A DNA stretch of 64,000 nucleotides from an uncultured Roseburia sp. (GTDB taxonomy: Bacteria > Bacillota > Clostridia > Lachnospirales > Lachnospiraceae). The notes beneath the pieces were generated by a model, which saw nothing but the letters and a program-made list of their open reading frames with translations, did not search any database and was not told where the DNA came from. Both the position numbers and the translations under genes were made by a program. The DNA is taken from positions 1 to 64,000 of the forward strand of contig CAMSQM010000012.1 of the NCBI GenBank assembly GCA_947062675.1. The letters run 5' to 3'. Below are positions 36,708-46,169 of this stretch, in pieces. Numbering within the stretch: position 1 is the stretch's first letter; each line of letters starts with the position of its first letter.

Positions 36708-36800
36708 AGGCTCCTCCTTACCGTTTACCGCGCCCCGGAGGGCGCCTCCTGTTTCTTCTTTCAGACTGATTATGCCCGTCCTCCGGTATTTTTATGCCCG

Positions 36801-37964
36801 CTATTCCCGCAGCCGCGCCACATTCCGCTTCAGGGATGCCACAGCCATATCAACATCCTGCCGCGTCGTATCCCTGCACAGCGTCAGCCGTACCGTCCCC
36901 GCTGCGTACTCATCCGGCACGCCGAGTGCCTCTATCACATATGAAATCCGTTCCTCCCCCGTATTGCACGCAGAGCCGCCGGAGGCACAGATTCCATCCT
37001 CGTCCAGAAGAATCAGCAGCGACGCGCCGTCCAGCCCCTTAAAACTTACGCTGATATTACCCGGGAGACGTCTGCTCCGGTGGCCGTTTAAGCGCACGTC
37101 CGGAATCTCATGGAATATTTTTTCAATCATGTAATTACGCAGCATGGTCTCTTTCTGCACACTGCGGCGCAGATTGGAAAATGCCAGCTCAGCCGCCCTT
37201 CCCATTCCCACGATTCCAGCCACGTTTTCCGTCCCTGCACGTTTACCCCGCTCCTGTCCTCCGCCGTGTATAAACGATGGGATTTTTACGCCTTCCCGGA
37301 TATAGAGAAAACCAACACCTTTGGGGCCGTGGAACTTATGCGCGCTCGCACTTAAGGCATCAACCGGAAGATACCGCACGGAAATGGGCAGCTGCGCGTA
37401 TGCCTGCACCGCGTCCGTGTGAAATAAAATCTTCTGTTCCCGCGCAATCCTTCCAATCTGCGCGATGGGCTCAACCGTTCCCACCTCGTTATTCCCAAAC
37501 ATTACCGTAATCAGAGTCGTATCCGGGCGGATCGCCTGCATCACAGATTCAGGGGACACAAGGCCATTTTCATCCACATCCAGATACGTCACATGATAGC
37601 CGAGCCGCTCCAGATATTCGCAGGAATTTAAAATCGCATGATGTTCAATCCTGCTCGTGATAATATGGCGTCCCTCCTTTTTCTGCTCGCCCGCAATCCC
37701 CTTGACCGCCCAGTTGTCCGACTCGGAACCGCCGGAAGTAAAATAAATTTCAGACGGCTTTGCCTCCAGCGTATCCGCAATGATTTTCCGGGTACGCTCA
37801 AGCGCCTCCCTCGCCTCCTCCCCGTACCGGTACATCGTGGATGCATTTCCAAAATTTTCCCCCAGATACGGCTCCATCGCCTCCTTCACCACATCCGGCA
37901 TCCGTGTGGTCGCAGCATTATCCAGATATATTTCCCGTTTGCCATTTTCTCTCTCACTACTCAT
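36801..37964 (-). CDS. Cysteine desulfurase (NifS/IscS family)
   Basis: PLP enzyme (387 aa) taking sulfur from cysteine for Fe-S clusters or tRNA thiolation. Near the start IYLDNAATTRMP, then SGGSESDNWAVKG, PLP-binding Lys in SASAHKFHGPKG (near residue 205), and the catalytic-Cys loop CASGGSACNTGEE near 325. The loop is long as in IscS/NifS-type (group I) enzymes. ATG 37964 has GAGGAG upstream; the longer frame overlaps the divergent flippase leader. No iscU, iscR or thiI is adjacent, so its sulfur acceptor is not shown by context. Confidence 0.93.
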   Translation of the reverse strand: MSSERENGKREIYLDNAATTRMPDVVKEAMEPYLGENFGNASTMYRYGEEAREALERTRKIIADTLEAKPSEIYFTSGGSESDNWAVKGIAGEQKKEGRHIITSRIEHHAILNSCEYLERLGYHVTYLDVDENGLVSPESVMQAIRPDTTLITVMFGNNEVGTVEPIAQIGRIAREQKILFHTDAVQAYAQLPISVRYLPVDALSASAHKFHGPKGVGFLYIREGVKIPSFIHGGGQERGKRAGTENVAGIVGMGRAAELAFSNLRRSVQKETMLRNYMIEKIFHEIPDVRLNGHRSRRLPGNISVSFKGLDGASLLILLDEDGICASGGSACNTGEERISYVIEALGVPDEYAAGTVRLTLCRDTTRQDVDMAVASLKRNVARLRE

Positions 37965-38018
37965 TTTCTCCTCACTTCCCGCATATATAAAATATAATGT
38001 AATTGCCAGGAGGCCGTT

Positions 38019-39377
38019 TTGCCAAAAATTCTTTCCCAAAATTCCATCCGTTGCGATACCAGCCCCTCTGTAAAAAATTCGTTTGTCACCGGCACGCTGC
38101 TCTTAACCGTCGCCGGTGTGCTCACGCGCCTGATAGGTTTCTTCTATAGAATATTCTTATCCCGCATGATTGGTGCAGAAGGCTTAGGGATCTACCAGCT
38201 TCTCTCTCCGGTCATGGCGCTCGGATTCGCAGTCACCGCAGCCGGAATTCAGACGTCCATTTCCAAATTTGTCTCCATGGAAATCGGCAGAAAAAATCCC
38301 GCCGGGGCAAAACGCTACCTTTTTACGGGACTCGGGATCTCCCTGTTCCTGTCCGCCGCAACCTGCCTGCTGATCAGGAGAAATGCCGCGCAGATCGCCG
38401 TCCTGTGGCTCGGGGACGCGCGCTGCGAACCGCTTCTTGAAGTGCTGGCCCTCTCCTTTGTTCCTGCCTGTATCCACTCCTGTATCAACGGCTATTACTA
38501 TGGCCTGAAAAAAACAGGGATCCCCTCCCTGTGCCAGCTCACCGAACAGCTCGCCCGCGTGGGCAGCGTCTGGCTGTTCTGCCAGATCAGTATCAGCGAA
38601 CAGCGTCCGGTGTCCTGGACCATCACAATGTGGGGCATCCTCATCGGGGAAGCCGCAAGCACTCTCGTGTCCGTGAGCGCTGCCAGATTCCTCCCCGGCG
38701 ATAAAACATCTGCCCCGGGACTGCTGACCTGCACAAAAAACCTGGCATATATGGCCCTCCCGCTGACCGCAAACCGCGTCGTGCTCAACCTCTTCTCAGG
38801 CTTTGAAAATATAATGATTCCAAACCGTTTAAGACTGTTCGGATATACCGGTTCCGAAGCCTTAAGCGTCTACGGAATTCTCACCGGCATGTCTATGTCG
38901 GTCATCATGTTTCCCTCCGTGATCACCAACTCCGTCTCGGTCCTGCTGCTCCCGACCATCTCGGAAGCCCAGGCCGCCGGAAATGAAGCGCTGATCAGAC
39001 GCACTATTCAGAAAACGATCACTTCCTGCCTGGCCTGGGGACTGCTGTGCACAGCCGGATTTCTGATCACCGGTGGCTTTCTGGGAAATGTCCTCTTTGG
39101 AAATGCGCTCGCCGGCACTTTTATCACAACGCTCGGCTGGATCTGCCCGTTTCTTTATCTCAGCGCGACCTTAAGCAGTATCCTGCACGGACTCGGATTT
39201 CCGGGTCTGACCTTCTGTTTAAACCTGCTCGCCTGCGGAATACGGATTCTGTTCGTCATGGCAGCCCTGCCCGTATATGGAATTAAAAGTTATCTCTGGG
39301 GAATTCTTGCAAGCCAGATTGTGACGGCGCTGCTTGCGATTGCGATACTGGCGGCGAAAACCGGGCGACATTCCTGA
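38019..39377 (+). CDS. SpoVB/MurJ-like polysaccharide flippase
   Basis: 452-aa membrane protein of the MATE/MVF flippase superfamily with about 12-14 helices; the N-terminal GVLTRLIGFFYRIFLSRMIG is typical of SpoVB-type proteins, which move lipid-linked peptidoglycan or polysaccharide precursors. Start codon is TTG at 38019, with CCAGGAGG five bases upstream and no usable ATG nearby. A TATAAT at 37993-37998 marks a probable promoter with a weak -35. It is divergent from the cysteine desulfurase (54 bp between starts). Role in spore cortex synthesis is family inference; other members act in cell-wall or capsule assembly. Confidence 0.88.
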   Translation: MPKILSQNSIRCDTSPSVKNSFVTGTLLLTVAGVLTRLIGFFYRIFLSRMIGAEGLGIYQLLSPVMALGFAVTAAGIQTSISKFVSMEIGRKNPAGAKRYLFTGLGISLFLSAATCLLIRRNAAQIAVLWLGDARCEPLLEVLALSFVPACIHSCINGYYYGLKKTGIPSLCQLTEQLARVGSVWLFCQISISEQRPVSWTITMWGILIGEAASTLVSVSAARFLPGDKTSAPGLLTCTKNLAYMALPLTANRVVLNLFSGFENIMIPNRLRLFGYTGSEALSVYGILTGMSMSVIMFPSVITNSVSVLLLPTISEAQAAGNEALIRRTIQKTITSCLAWGLLCTAGFLITGGFLGNVLFGNALAGTFITTLGWICPFLYLSATLSSILHGLGFPGLTFCLNLLACGIRILFVMAALPVYGIKSYLWGILASQIVTALLAIAILAAKTGRHS

Positions 39378-39425
39378 ACATAACGTGAGCACAGAAAAAA
39401 AGGCCTTTGCAAAACAGATCCTGAC

Positions 39426-39478
39426 AAAAAAAGGGAGGCCCCCCTCTGATCAGATCATCGGGGGATTCCTCCCTTTTC
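39426..39478 (-). terminator. Bidirectional terminator between flippase and PFOR
   Basis: Long stem AAAAGGGAGGCCCCC / GGGGG(att)CCTCCCTTTT (39429-39477) with A-rich left and T-rich right flanks. On the minus strand it gives a U7 tract and ends the PFOR transcript. Confidence 0.85.
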
Positions 39479-39480
39479 CT

Positions 39481-39509
39481 GCCGGCACTTTCGTGCCGGC
39501 TTTATTTTT
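39481..39509 (+). terminator. Second terminator, plus strand, after the flippase
   Basis: Perfect stem GCCGGCAC / GTGCCGGC (39481-39488 and 39493-39500) with a four-base loop, followed by TTTATTTTT. It blocks plus-strand transcription from entering PFOR antisense. Confidence 0.88.
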
Positions 39510-39528
39510 CTACAGAATAATCACAGTC

Positions 39529-42500
39529 TTATTTGTACAGCTCAACCAGCCGGAGCAGATGCTCGTAACGGTCTTTTGCCGCATCCTCAGACTCTTTGAA
39601 GAGCTTCTCCGCGCGATCCGGGAATGCTCTGGTGAGACGGCTGTAACGTGTCTCGTTGTTCAGGAAATCCTGATAGGTTCCGTCGCCCGGCTTGGAAGTC
39701 AGTGTGAACGGATTCTTTCCCTCTGCCTTAAGAGCCGGATTGAAGGAGAACAGATTCCAGTATCCGGAAGCAACTGCTTTCTTCATCTCATCCTGGCAGT
39801 GGTTCATACCGCCTTTTACGCCGTGCAGCTCACACGGAGCGTAGCCGATGATTAAGGACGGGCCGTTGTATGCTTCCGCCTCTGCCAGAATCTTTACAGC
39901 GTGAGCCATATTTGCGCCGAGCGCGATCTGCGCCACATACACATAGCCGTAGCTCATTGCGATCTCCGCAAGGCTCTTCTTGCCGATATCCTTACCTGCC
40001 GCTGCAAACTGGCAGACCTCACCGATATTGGAAGCCTTGGAAGCCTGACCGCCGGTGTTGGAATACATCTCGGTATCGAATACCATGACGTTTACGTTCT
40101 CACCGGAAGCGAGCACGTGATCCAGACCGCCGAAACCGATATCGTATGCCCATCCGTCACCGCCGAAGATCCAGATGGATTTCTTTGTGAGGTAGTCTTT
40201 CTTATCAAGAGCAGCCTGTGCGTCCGGGCATCCTGCTGCAGCCGCTTTTTCAAGCTCTGCGACAAGTGCGTCCACCGCGCCTGCATTCTCTTTCGTATTG
40301 TTCTTCGTCTCCATGAATTTTGCAAACGCGTCTTTTAACTCAGCCGGAGCCTTGTCAGAAGAAGCACATTTCTCTGCGCTTGCAATTGCCTGCTCGCGGA
40401 GCACTCTCTGACCGATTTCCATACCAAGGCCGTGCTCTGCGTTATCCTCGAATAAGGAGTTCGCCCATGCCGGTCCCTTCTGGGAATCCTTGTGTACCGT
40501 GTACGGTGATGTTGCAGCCGGACCGCCCCAGATTGAGGAACATCCGGTCGCGTTGCTGATATACATATGCTCGCCAAACAGCTGTGTGATCAGACGCGCA
40601 TAAGAAGTCTCTGCACATCCTGCACAGGAGCCGGAGAACTCAAGCAGCGGCTGATTGAACTGGGAACCTTTGACGGTATTGTCCGCCGGCATGCCCGGTT
40701 TCTTACCCACATTTGCCACCAGGTAATCGAATACCGGCTGCTCTGCCGCCTGGGACTCCTGCGGAACCATCTCGATCGCCTTGGTCGGGCAGACCGTGAT
40801 ACACTCGCCGCATCCCATACAGTCTAACGGGGATACACTCATGGTGTATTTGTATTCCCCTGCCTTCGGCTTCGTGTCCGCAAGCTTAATCTGCTCCGGA
40901 GCCGCCTTCACCTCGTCCTCACTCAGCATAAAGGGACGGATGGTCGCGTGGGAACATACAAATGCACACTGGTTACACTGGATACATTTTTCTGCATCCC
41001 ATGTCGGAACCGTCACTGCCGTGCCGCGCTTCTCATAAGCTGCCGCGCCGTGCTCGAACTGTCCGTCCGGATTGCCCATAAATGCCGATACCGGAAGGCT
41101 GTCGCCGTCCATCAGGGCGATCGGATTCATCAGCTCTTTTACCATCTTAACCGTCTCCGGACGTCCCTTTAACTCAGCGGGAGCTGCGTCCGGCTGCGGA
41201 TTCGACCAGGAAGCCGGAATCTCTACTTTATGTACTGCGTCCACACCGGCGTCGATTGCCTTGTAGTTCATCTCTACAACCGCATCGCCTTTCTTGCCGT
41301 AGGATTTCTTCGCAGCCTGTTTCATGAAATCGACCGCCTCTTCGATCGGCATCACGTTCGCCAGTTTAAAGAATGCAGACTGGAGAATCGTGTTGGTGCG
41401 CTTGCCCATACCGATCTCGATCGCCTTGTCGATCGCGTTGATTGTGTAAAGCTGGATATTGTTGTCGGCAATGTACTTCTTCGCCTCTGCGTTTAAGTGA
41501 TGCTCCAGCTCCTCGTCAGACCACTGGCAGTTGATCATAAAGACACCGCCCGGCTTGACATCCTGTACCATCTTAAAGCCTTTTGTCACATAGGACGGGT
41601 TGTGGCATGCCACAAAGTCAGCCTGATTGATATAGTACGGGCTTCTGATCGGTTTGTCGCCGAATCTTAAATGGGAGATCGTGACACCGCCGGTCTTTTT
41701 GGAGTCATACTGGAAGTACGCCTGGATATATTTGTCCGTGTGATCACCGATAATCTTGGTGGAGTTCTTGTTCGCACCCACCGTACCGTCGCCGCCGAGA
41801 CCCCAGAACTTGCACTCTACCGTGCCCTGTGCGGAGGTAATCGGAGCCGGCTTTACTTCCGGTAAGCTTAAGTTGGTCACATCGTCCACGATACCGATCG
41901 TAAAGCGCTTCTTCGGAGCGTCATTCTCCAGCTCTTTATAAATCGCAAAAATACTCGAGGGCGGCGTATCCTTGGAACCGAGGCCGTAACGTCCGCCGGT
42001 CAGAACGATGGTATCCAGTCCTGCCTCGCGCAGCGTCGCCGCAACATCCAGGTATAACGGATCGCCGAGTGCGCCCGGCTCTTTTGTCCTGTCAAGGACA
42101 GCAACCTTCTTCGCGGTCTTCGGAAGTGCTTTTAAGAACGACTCCGGAACCCACGGACGGTACAGGCGGACCTTGATCAGACCAACCTTCTCACCCTTCG
42201 CGGTCAGGTAATCAATCACTTCCTCCGCCACATCGTTGACAGAGCCCATAGCCACGATCACGCGCTCTGCGTCCTCTGCGCCGTAGTAGTTGAATAAGTC
42301 ATAATTCGTGCCGAGCTTCTCATTGACTTTCGCCATATATTTCTCAACGATCGCCGGGAGCTCGTTGTAAGCGGTGTTACATGCCTCGCGGTGCTGGAAG
42401 AACACATCGCCGTTCTCATGGGATCCGCGCATTGCCGGGTGCTCCGGATTCAGCGCGTGCGCGCGGAATTCCTTTACCGCATCCATATTGCACATCTCTT

Positions 42501-43074
42501 TTAAATCTGCAAAATCCCACTTTTCAATTTTCTGAATCTCATGGGAGGTACGGAAACCGTCGAAGAAATTGATAAACGGAACTTTTCCCTCAATGGTCGC
42601 AAGATGTGCAACCGGGCTTAAGTCCATGACTTCCTGCGTGTTGGTCTCACATAACATAGCAAAACCAGTCTGACGGCAGGCATACACATCACTGTGATCA
42701 CCGAAAATGTTGAGCGCCTGAGTCGCAACGGTACGGGCAGACACATCAAATACACAGGGAAGCATCTCGCCTGCGATCTTATACATGTTCGGAATCATCA
42801 GTAAAAGACCCTGGGAAGCGGTAAATGTGGTCGTTAAGGCACCTGCTGCAAGGGAACCATGCACGGCTCCGGCTGCGCCTGCCTCGGACTCCATCTCCAC
42901 GACCTTCACCTGGTTCCCGAAAATGTTCTCCTGACCTGCAGCGGCCCACTGGTCAACAGAATCTGCCATCGGGCTGGATGGTGTAATTGGGTAAATCGCT
43001 GCGACGTCGGTATACGCGTACGCTACATGAGCAGCAGCGGTGTTCCCGTCCATAGATTGTTTTGCTCTGGACAT
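39529..43074 (-). CDS. nifJ: Pyruvate:ferredoxin (flavodoxin) oxidoreductase
   Basis: Single-chain PFOR (1181 aa) converting pyruvate and CoA to acetyl-CoA, CO2 and reduced ferredoxin. Domains in order: N-terminal TPP-binding part (AAIYPITPSSPM, Glu in VVEMESEAGAAG), transketolase C-like domain, gamma-type domain (FWGLGGDGTVGANKNS), two 4Fe-4S motifs CIQCNQCAFVCSHA and CMGCGECITVCPTKA, then a third cluster Cys pair in SGSCAGCAETSY and the TPP domain (IFGGDGWAYDIGFGG, ATGCSSIWGG). All cluster cysteines are intact. SD AAGGAGG precedes the ATG; own promoter and terminator, so monocistronic. A central enzyme of anaerobic pyruvate metabolism. Confidence 0.97.
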   Translation of the reverse strand: MSRAKQSMDGNTAAAHVAYAYTDVAAIYPITPSSPMADSVDQWAAAGQENIFGNQVKVVEMESEAGAAGAVHGSLAAGALTTTFTASQGLLLMIPNMYKIAGEMLPCVFDVSARTVATQALNIFGDHSDVYACRQTGFAMLCETNTQEVMDLSPVAHLATIEGKVPFINFFDGFRTSHEIQKIEKWDFADLKEMCNMDAVKEFRAHALNPEHPAMRGSHENGDVFFQHREACNTAYNELPAIVEKYMAKVNEKLGTNYDLFNYYGAEDAERVIVAMGSVNDVAEEVIDYLTAKGEKVGLIKVRLYRPWVPESFLKALPKTAKKVAVLDRTKEPGALGDPLYLDVAATLREAGLDTIVLTGGRYGLGSKDTPPSSIFAIYKELENDAPKKRFTIGIVDDVTNLSLPEVKPAPITSAQGTVECKFWGLGGDGTVGANKNSTKIIGDHTDKYIQAYFQYDSKKTGGVTISHLRFGDKPIRSPYYINQADFVACHNPSYVTKGFKMVQDVKPGGVFMINCQWSDEELEHHLNAEAKKYIADNNIQLYTINAIDKAIEIGMGKRTNTILQSAFFKLANVMPIEEAVDFMKQAAKKSYGKKGDAVVEMNYKAIDAGVDAVHKVEIPASWSNPQPDAAPAELKGRPETVKMVKELMNPIALMDGDSLPVSAFMGNPDGQFEHGAAAYEKRGTAVTVPTWDAEKCIQCNQCAFVCSHATIRPFMLSEDEVKAAPEQIKLADTKPKAGEYKYTMSVSPLDCMGCGECITVCPTKAIEMVPQESQAAEQPVFDYLVANVGKKPGMPADNTVKGSQFNQPLLEFSGSCAGCAETSYARLITQLFGEHMYISNATGCSSIWGGPAATSPYTVHKDSQKGPAWANSLFEDNAEHGLGMEIGQRVLREQAIASAEKCASSDKAPAELKDAFAKFMETKNNTKENAGAVDALVAELEKAAAAGCPDAQAALDKKDYLTKKSIWIFGGDGWAYDIGFGGLDHVLASGENVNVMVFDTEMYSNTGGQASKASNIGEVCQFAAAGKDIGKKSLAEIAMSYGYVYVAQIALGANMAHAVKILAEAEAYNGPSLIIGYAPCELHGVKGGMNHCQDEMKKAVASGYWNLFSFNPALKAEGKNPFTLTSKPGDGTYQDFLNNETRYSRLTRAFPDRAEKLFKESEDAAKDRYEHLLRLVELYK

Positions 43075-43141
43075 TGATTGTTTCCTCCTTAAAATAGTTT
43101 GAATAAAGCGTCTGATTTCACAATGAATCGACTTAATTCTT

Positions 43142-43170
43142 ATTTTATCATTTAATCTTCAGATTGTAAA
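43142..43170 (-). promoter_or_regulatory. nifJ promoter
   Basis: Minus-strand TTTACA (43170-43165), 17-bp spacer, TAAAAT (43147-43142), giving a leader of about 65 nt before the ATG. Confidence 0.75.
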
Positions 43171-43220
43171 GCACTCAATCTGTACGAAAACAAGTGCACG
43201 GCCATGTTTTTCCGGCCTCC

Positions 43221-44795
43221 TCACCCGTTTACATACGCGATAAATCTTTCGAATGCCTCCCGCCCTTCCTCTGTGCACTTATATACCCCGGAATCCCTTA
43301 AAACATCCAGAAATACCAGTCCGGTTTCCTTGCGCAGTATTTCGTCGAGCCGCTCCGCAGACACGCTTCCCGAAAGTCCTTCCGGGCTCAGGGACAGACC
43401 ATATTCCGGCAGGAATGTCTCCGCCCAGACGGCATGCTTTTCAAGCTGTTCATCCGCGCGGATATCCGCGCCTGCAAGCAGCGCATCCCGCAGCGCCGCC
43501 AGCTCATCCTTTAACCTGGCCGGCAGGACGGCAAGGCCCATCACCTCGATAAGCCCGATGTTTTCTTTTTTGATGTGATGCAGGTCCGCATGCGGATGGT
43601 AAACGCCGAGCGGATGCTCCTCTGTCGTAATATTATTGCGCAGCACAAGGTCAAGTTCATATTCCTCCCCCCGCATGCGCGCGATCGGGGTGATCGTGTT
43701 GTGCGGTTCCCCGTCCGTCTCCGCAAAGATAAACGCCGCCTCGTCGGTATAACCCCTCCATGCGGTCAGAATGCGGTCAGCCAGCGCAATCAGACGTTCC
43801 CTGTCCCTGCCGCTGATGCGGATCACCGACATCGGCCATTTCACAATCCCCGCACTGATATCTTCACAGCCTGAAAACGCAATGCGGCGTTCCACCGGCG
43901 CTTTTGCCATGGCAAATTCATACCGGCCGCCCTGGAAGTGGTCGTGGCTTAGAATGGATCCCCCGACAATCGGCAGATCCGCATTGGAGCCGACAAAATA
44001 ATGCGGAAACTGTGCGACAAAATCCAGAAGCTTTGCAAATGTCGCCCGCTCGATTTTCATGGGCGTGTGTTCCGCGTTAAACACAATGCAGTGCTCATTA
44101 TAATAGACATAGGGCGAATACTGGAAAAACCAGTCGCTCTGATTGATCGTCACCGGAATTACCCGGTGGTTCTGACGCGCGGGATGACTGATGCGGCCCG
44201 CATATCCCTCATTTTCCCTGCAGAGAAGGCACTTCGGGTATCCGCTCTGTTTCGCAAGCTTTGCCGCCGCAATCGCTTTGGGATCTTTTTCCGGCTTGGA
44301 CAGATTGATTGTGATATCCAGACTCCCGAACTCCGTGTCCGCCGTCCACTTTATGTCCTTTCTGATGCGGTACCTGCGGATATAATCGCTGTCGCGGCAG
44401 AGCCTGTAAAAATAATCCGTCGCCCGCCGTGACGGCGAAATCCCTCCCTGCTCCTCTCCCTCGTACAGCCCGCGGAATCTGCGGATTACCTCTCCGGGAC
44501 GCGGTACAAGCAGCCCCATAATTTTTGTGTCGAACAGATCGCGGCAGGTAATCGTATTTTCCGGTATCAGCTTTTTCTCCGCGGCATAGTCGAGCATCTC
44601 CGCAAGAATCCCTTCCAGGGCCGCTTCCGCCTCTTCCCGCGTCATCGCCGGAAGCTTTCCGCAGGCCGCATCTCCCGGCTCCTCCAGGCAGAACAGCTCC
44701 AGCAGACGGTTGATGGTAAAGCATCTGTCCTCCGGCTCAGTCAGCCCTGTCGCAACCCCATACTCCGCAAGTTCCACAATCCGCTCCTGAATCAT
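43221..44795 (-). CDS. galT: UDP-glucose--hexose-1-phosphate uridylyltransferase, class II
   Basis: 524-aa GalT of the Firmicutes class II type (longer than the 350-aa class I enzyme). It swaps galactose-1-phosphate for glucose-1-phosphate on UDP in the Leloir pathway. Seen are PKCLLCRENEGYAGR with the CxxC-type pair, NHRVIPVTINQSDWFFQYSP, the active-site region GSILSHDHFQGG and a late HPHADLHHIKKEN. The ATG has AAGGAGGAGAG upstream and lies 15 bp after galK, so they share one transcript. galE is not in the window. Confidence 0.95.
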   Translation of the reverse strand: MIQERIVELAEYGVATGLTEPEDRCFTINRLLELFCLEEPGDAACGKLPAMTREEAEAALEGILAEMLDYAAEKKLIPENTITCRDLFDTKIMGLLVPRPGEVIRRFRGLYEGEEQGGISPSRRATDYFYRLCRDSDYIRRYRIRKDIKWTADTEFGSLDITINLSKPEKDPKAIAAAKLAKQSGYPKCLLCRENEGYAGRISHPARQNHRVIPVTINQSDWFFQYSPYVYYNEHCIVFNAEHTPMKIERATFAKLLDFVAQFPHYFVGSNADLPIVGGSILSHDHFQGGRYEFAMAKAPVERRIAFSGCEDISAGIVKWPMSVIRISGRDRERLIALADRILTAWRGYTDEAAFIFAETDGEPHNTITPIARMRGEEYELDLVLRNNITTEEHPLGVYHPHADLHHIKKENIGLIEVMGLAVLPARLKDELAALRDALLAGADIRADEQLEKHAVWAETFLPEYGLSLSPEGLSGSVSAERLDEILRKETGLVFLDVLRDSGVYKCTEEGREAFERFIAYVNG

Positions 44796-44810
44796 ACGTC
44801 TCTCCTCCTT

Positions 44811-45980
44811 CTACTGCACGCGCGCGGGTCCGTCCCCGATCTCCACAACATAAAAATCCGCGGCGTAGCCAATTTTTTCCTCGTAGGCCGCGCCCACCTT
44901 TTCAATAAACGTATCAACGGCCTCATCCTTCACCAGACTGACCGTACATCCGCCAAAGCCTGCACCCGTCATTCGCGAGCCGATCACGCCCTCCACTTTC
45001 CACGCTTCCTCCACAAGAGTATCCAGCTCGATTCCGGTCACCTCATAATCGTCGCGCAGGGAAACATGGGATGCGTTCATCAGTTCCCCGAACAGCTTCA
45101 CATCATTGTTCTTTAAGGCCTCCACTGCCTTCACGGTCCGCTGATTCTCGTAAACGGCATGTTTTGCGCGTCTGCGGCAGACATCATCCCGGATCGCCCT
45201 GCCATACTGCTCAAACTGCTCCTCCGTCAGATCGCCGAGCGCATTGATGCCGACGACCTCGCCGATCTGTGCCAGGGCACTCTCACACTCGCTGCGCCTC
45301 TCATTATATTTGGAGTCGCCCAGACCGCGCTTTTTATTGCTGCAGGAAATGACAATTTTGGCGTTTTCCAGTTTCAGGGGCGCATATTCGTATTTTAAGG
45401 TCGCCGTATCGAGAAAAATAGCGTGCCCCGCCTTTCCCATGGCGATCGCAAACTGATCCATAATGCCGCAGTTGACGCCATTGAACCGGTTCTCCGAGAA
45501 CTGCCCGATCTGCGCCAGCTCCTGGTTCGACACCTCAAATCCGAAGAGATCTTTTAAAATAAAACCGGTCAGCACCTCGACCGACGCGGAAGAAGAGAGC
45601 CCCGATCCGTTGGGAATATTTCCGAAAAGCAGCAGGTCCATCCCCTGCTCCACCTTCATTCCCTTCTCTCCGAACGCCCAGATAACCCCTTTCGGATAAT
45701 TCGTCCAGCCCGCCTCCTTATCCGGCTTTAAATCGTCAAGAGACGACTCCGTCACGCCCAGATGCCCGAAATTCATGGAATAAAACCGGAGCTTTCTGTC
45801 GCTTCGCCTGCGCGCCGCCCCGTATGTACCGATCGTTAAGGCACACGGAAATACGTGTCCGCCATTGTAATCCGTGTGCTCTCCGATCAGATTCACACGT
45901 CCGGGAGCAAAATAGACGCCGGTCTCTCCCTCTTCCCCGAAAAGCTCGTTAAATTTTGCAAGTACCTTTTCTTTTATCAT
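44811..45980 (-). CDS. galK: Galactokinase
   Basis: GHMP kinase (389 aa) making galactose-1-phosphate. Signatures: GRVNLIGEHTDYNGGHVFP near residue 30, the ATP loop PNGSGLSSSASVEV near 120 and the C-terminal MTGAGFGGCTVSLV. SD AGGAGGAAATGAC precedes the ATG. First gene of galK-galT; promoter with three phased repeats about 115 bp upstream. Confidence 0.97.
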   Translation of the reverse strand: MIKEKVLAKFNELFGEEGETGVYFAPGRVNLIGEHTDYNGGHVFPCALTIGTYGAARRRSDRKLRFYSMNFGHLGVTESSLDDLKPDKEAGWTNYPKGVIWAFGEKGMKVEQGMDLLLFGNIPNGSGLSSSASVEVLTGFILKDLFGFEVSNQELAQIGQFSENRFNGVNCGIMDQFAIAMGKAGHAIFLDTATLKYEYAPLKLENAKIVISCSNKKRGLGDSKYNERRSECESALAQIGEVVGINALGDLTEEQFEQYGRAIRDDVCRRRAKHAVYENQRTVKAVEALKNNDVKLFGELMNASHVSLRDDYEVTGIELDTLVEEAWKVEGVIGSRMTGAGFGGCTVSLVKDEAVDTFIEKVGAAYEEKIGYAADFYVVEIGDGPARVQ

Positions 45981-46094
45981 GTCATTTCCTCCTGTATCTG
46001 ACTTTCACACGGATCCGCTTTCCCTGAAACACATGCACCATACTGTGCAGACGAGAGCACGGTCCGCAAAACCTCCGGTAATTCCCATAAAACC

Positions 46095-46165
46095 ATTATA
46101 ACGCCCGCCCTTTTCTTTGCAACGGAAAAGCTTTAAACTGCAACAAAGTTCACGAATCATGCAAC
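46095..46165 (-). promoter_or_regulatory. galK promoter with three GTTGCA repeats at 21-bp spacing
   Basis: Minus-strand -35 TTGCAA (46122-46117), 16-bp spacer, perfect -10 TATAAT (46100-46095). GTTGCA occurs three times on the minus strand, at 46165-46160, 46144-46139 and 46123-46118; each copy starts exactly 21 bp from the next and the last overlaps the -35. Two-helical-turn direct repeats next to a -35 are the arrangement used by AraC-type activators. Confidence 0.75.
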
Positions 46166-46169
46166 ATTT

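Noticed and set aside
36730-36745. Terminator between cysteine desulfurase and ldh
   Set aside because: The stem GCGCCC/GGGCGC is present, but no U tract follows on the minus strand, so termination is not supported.
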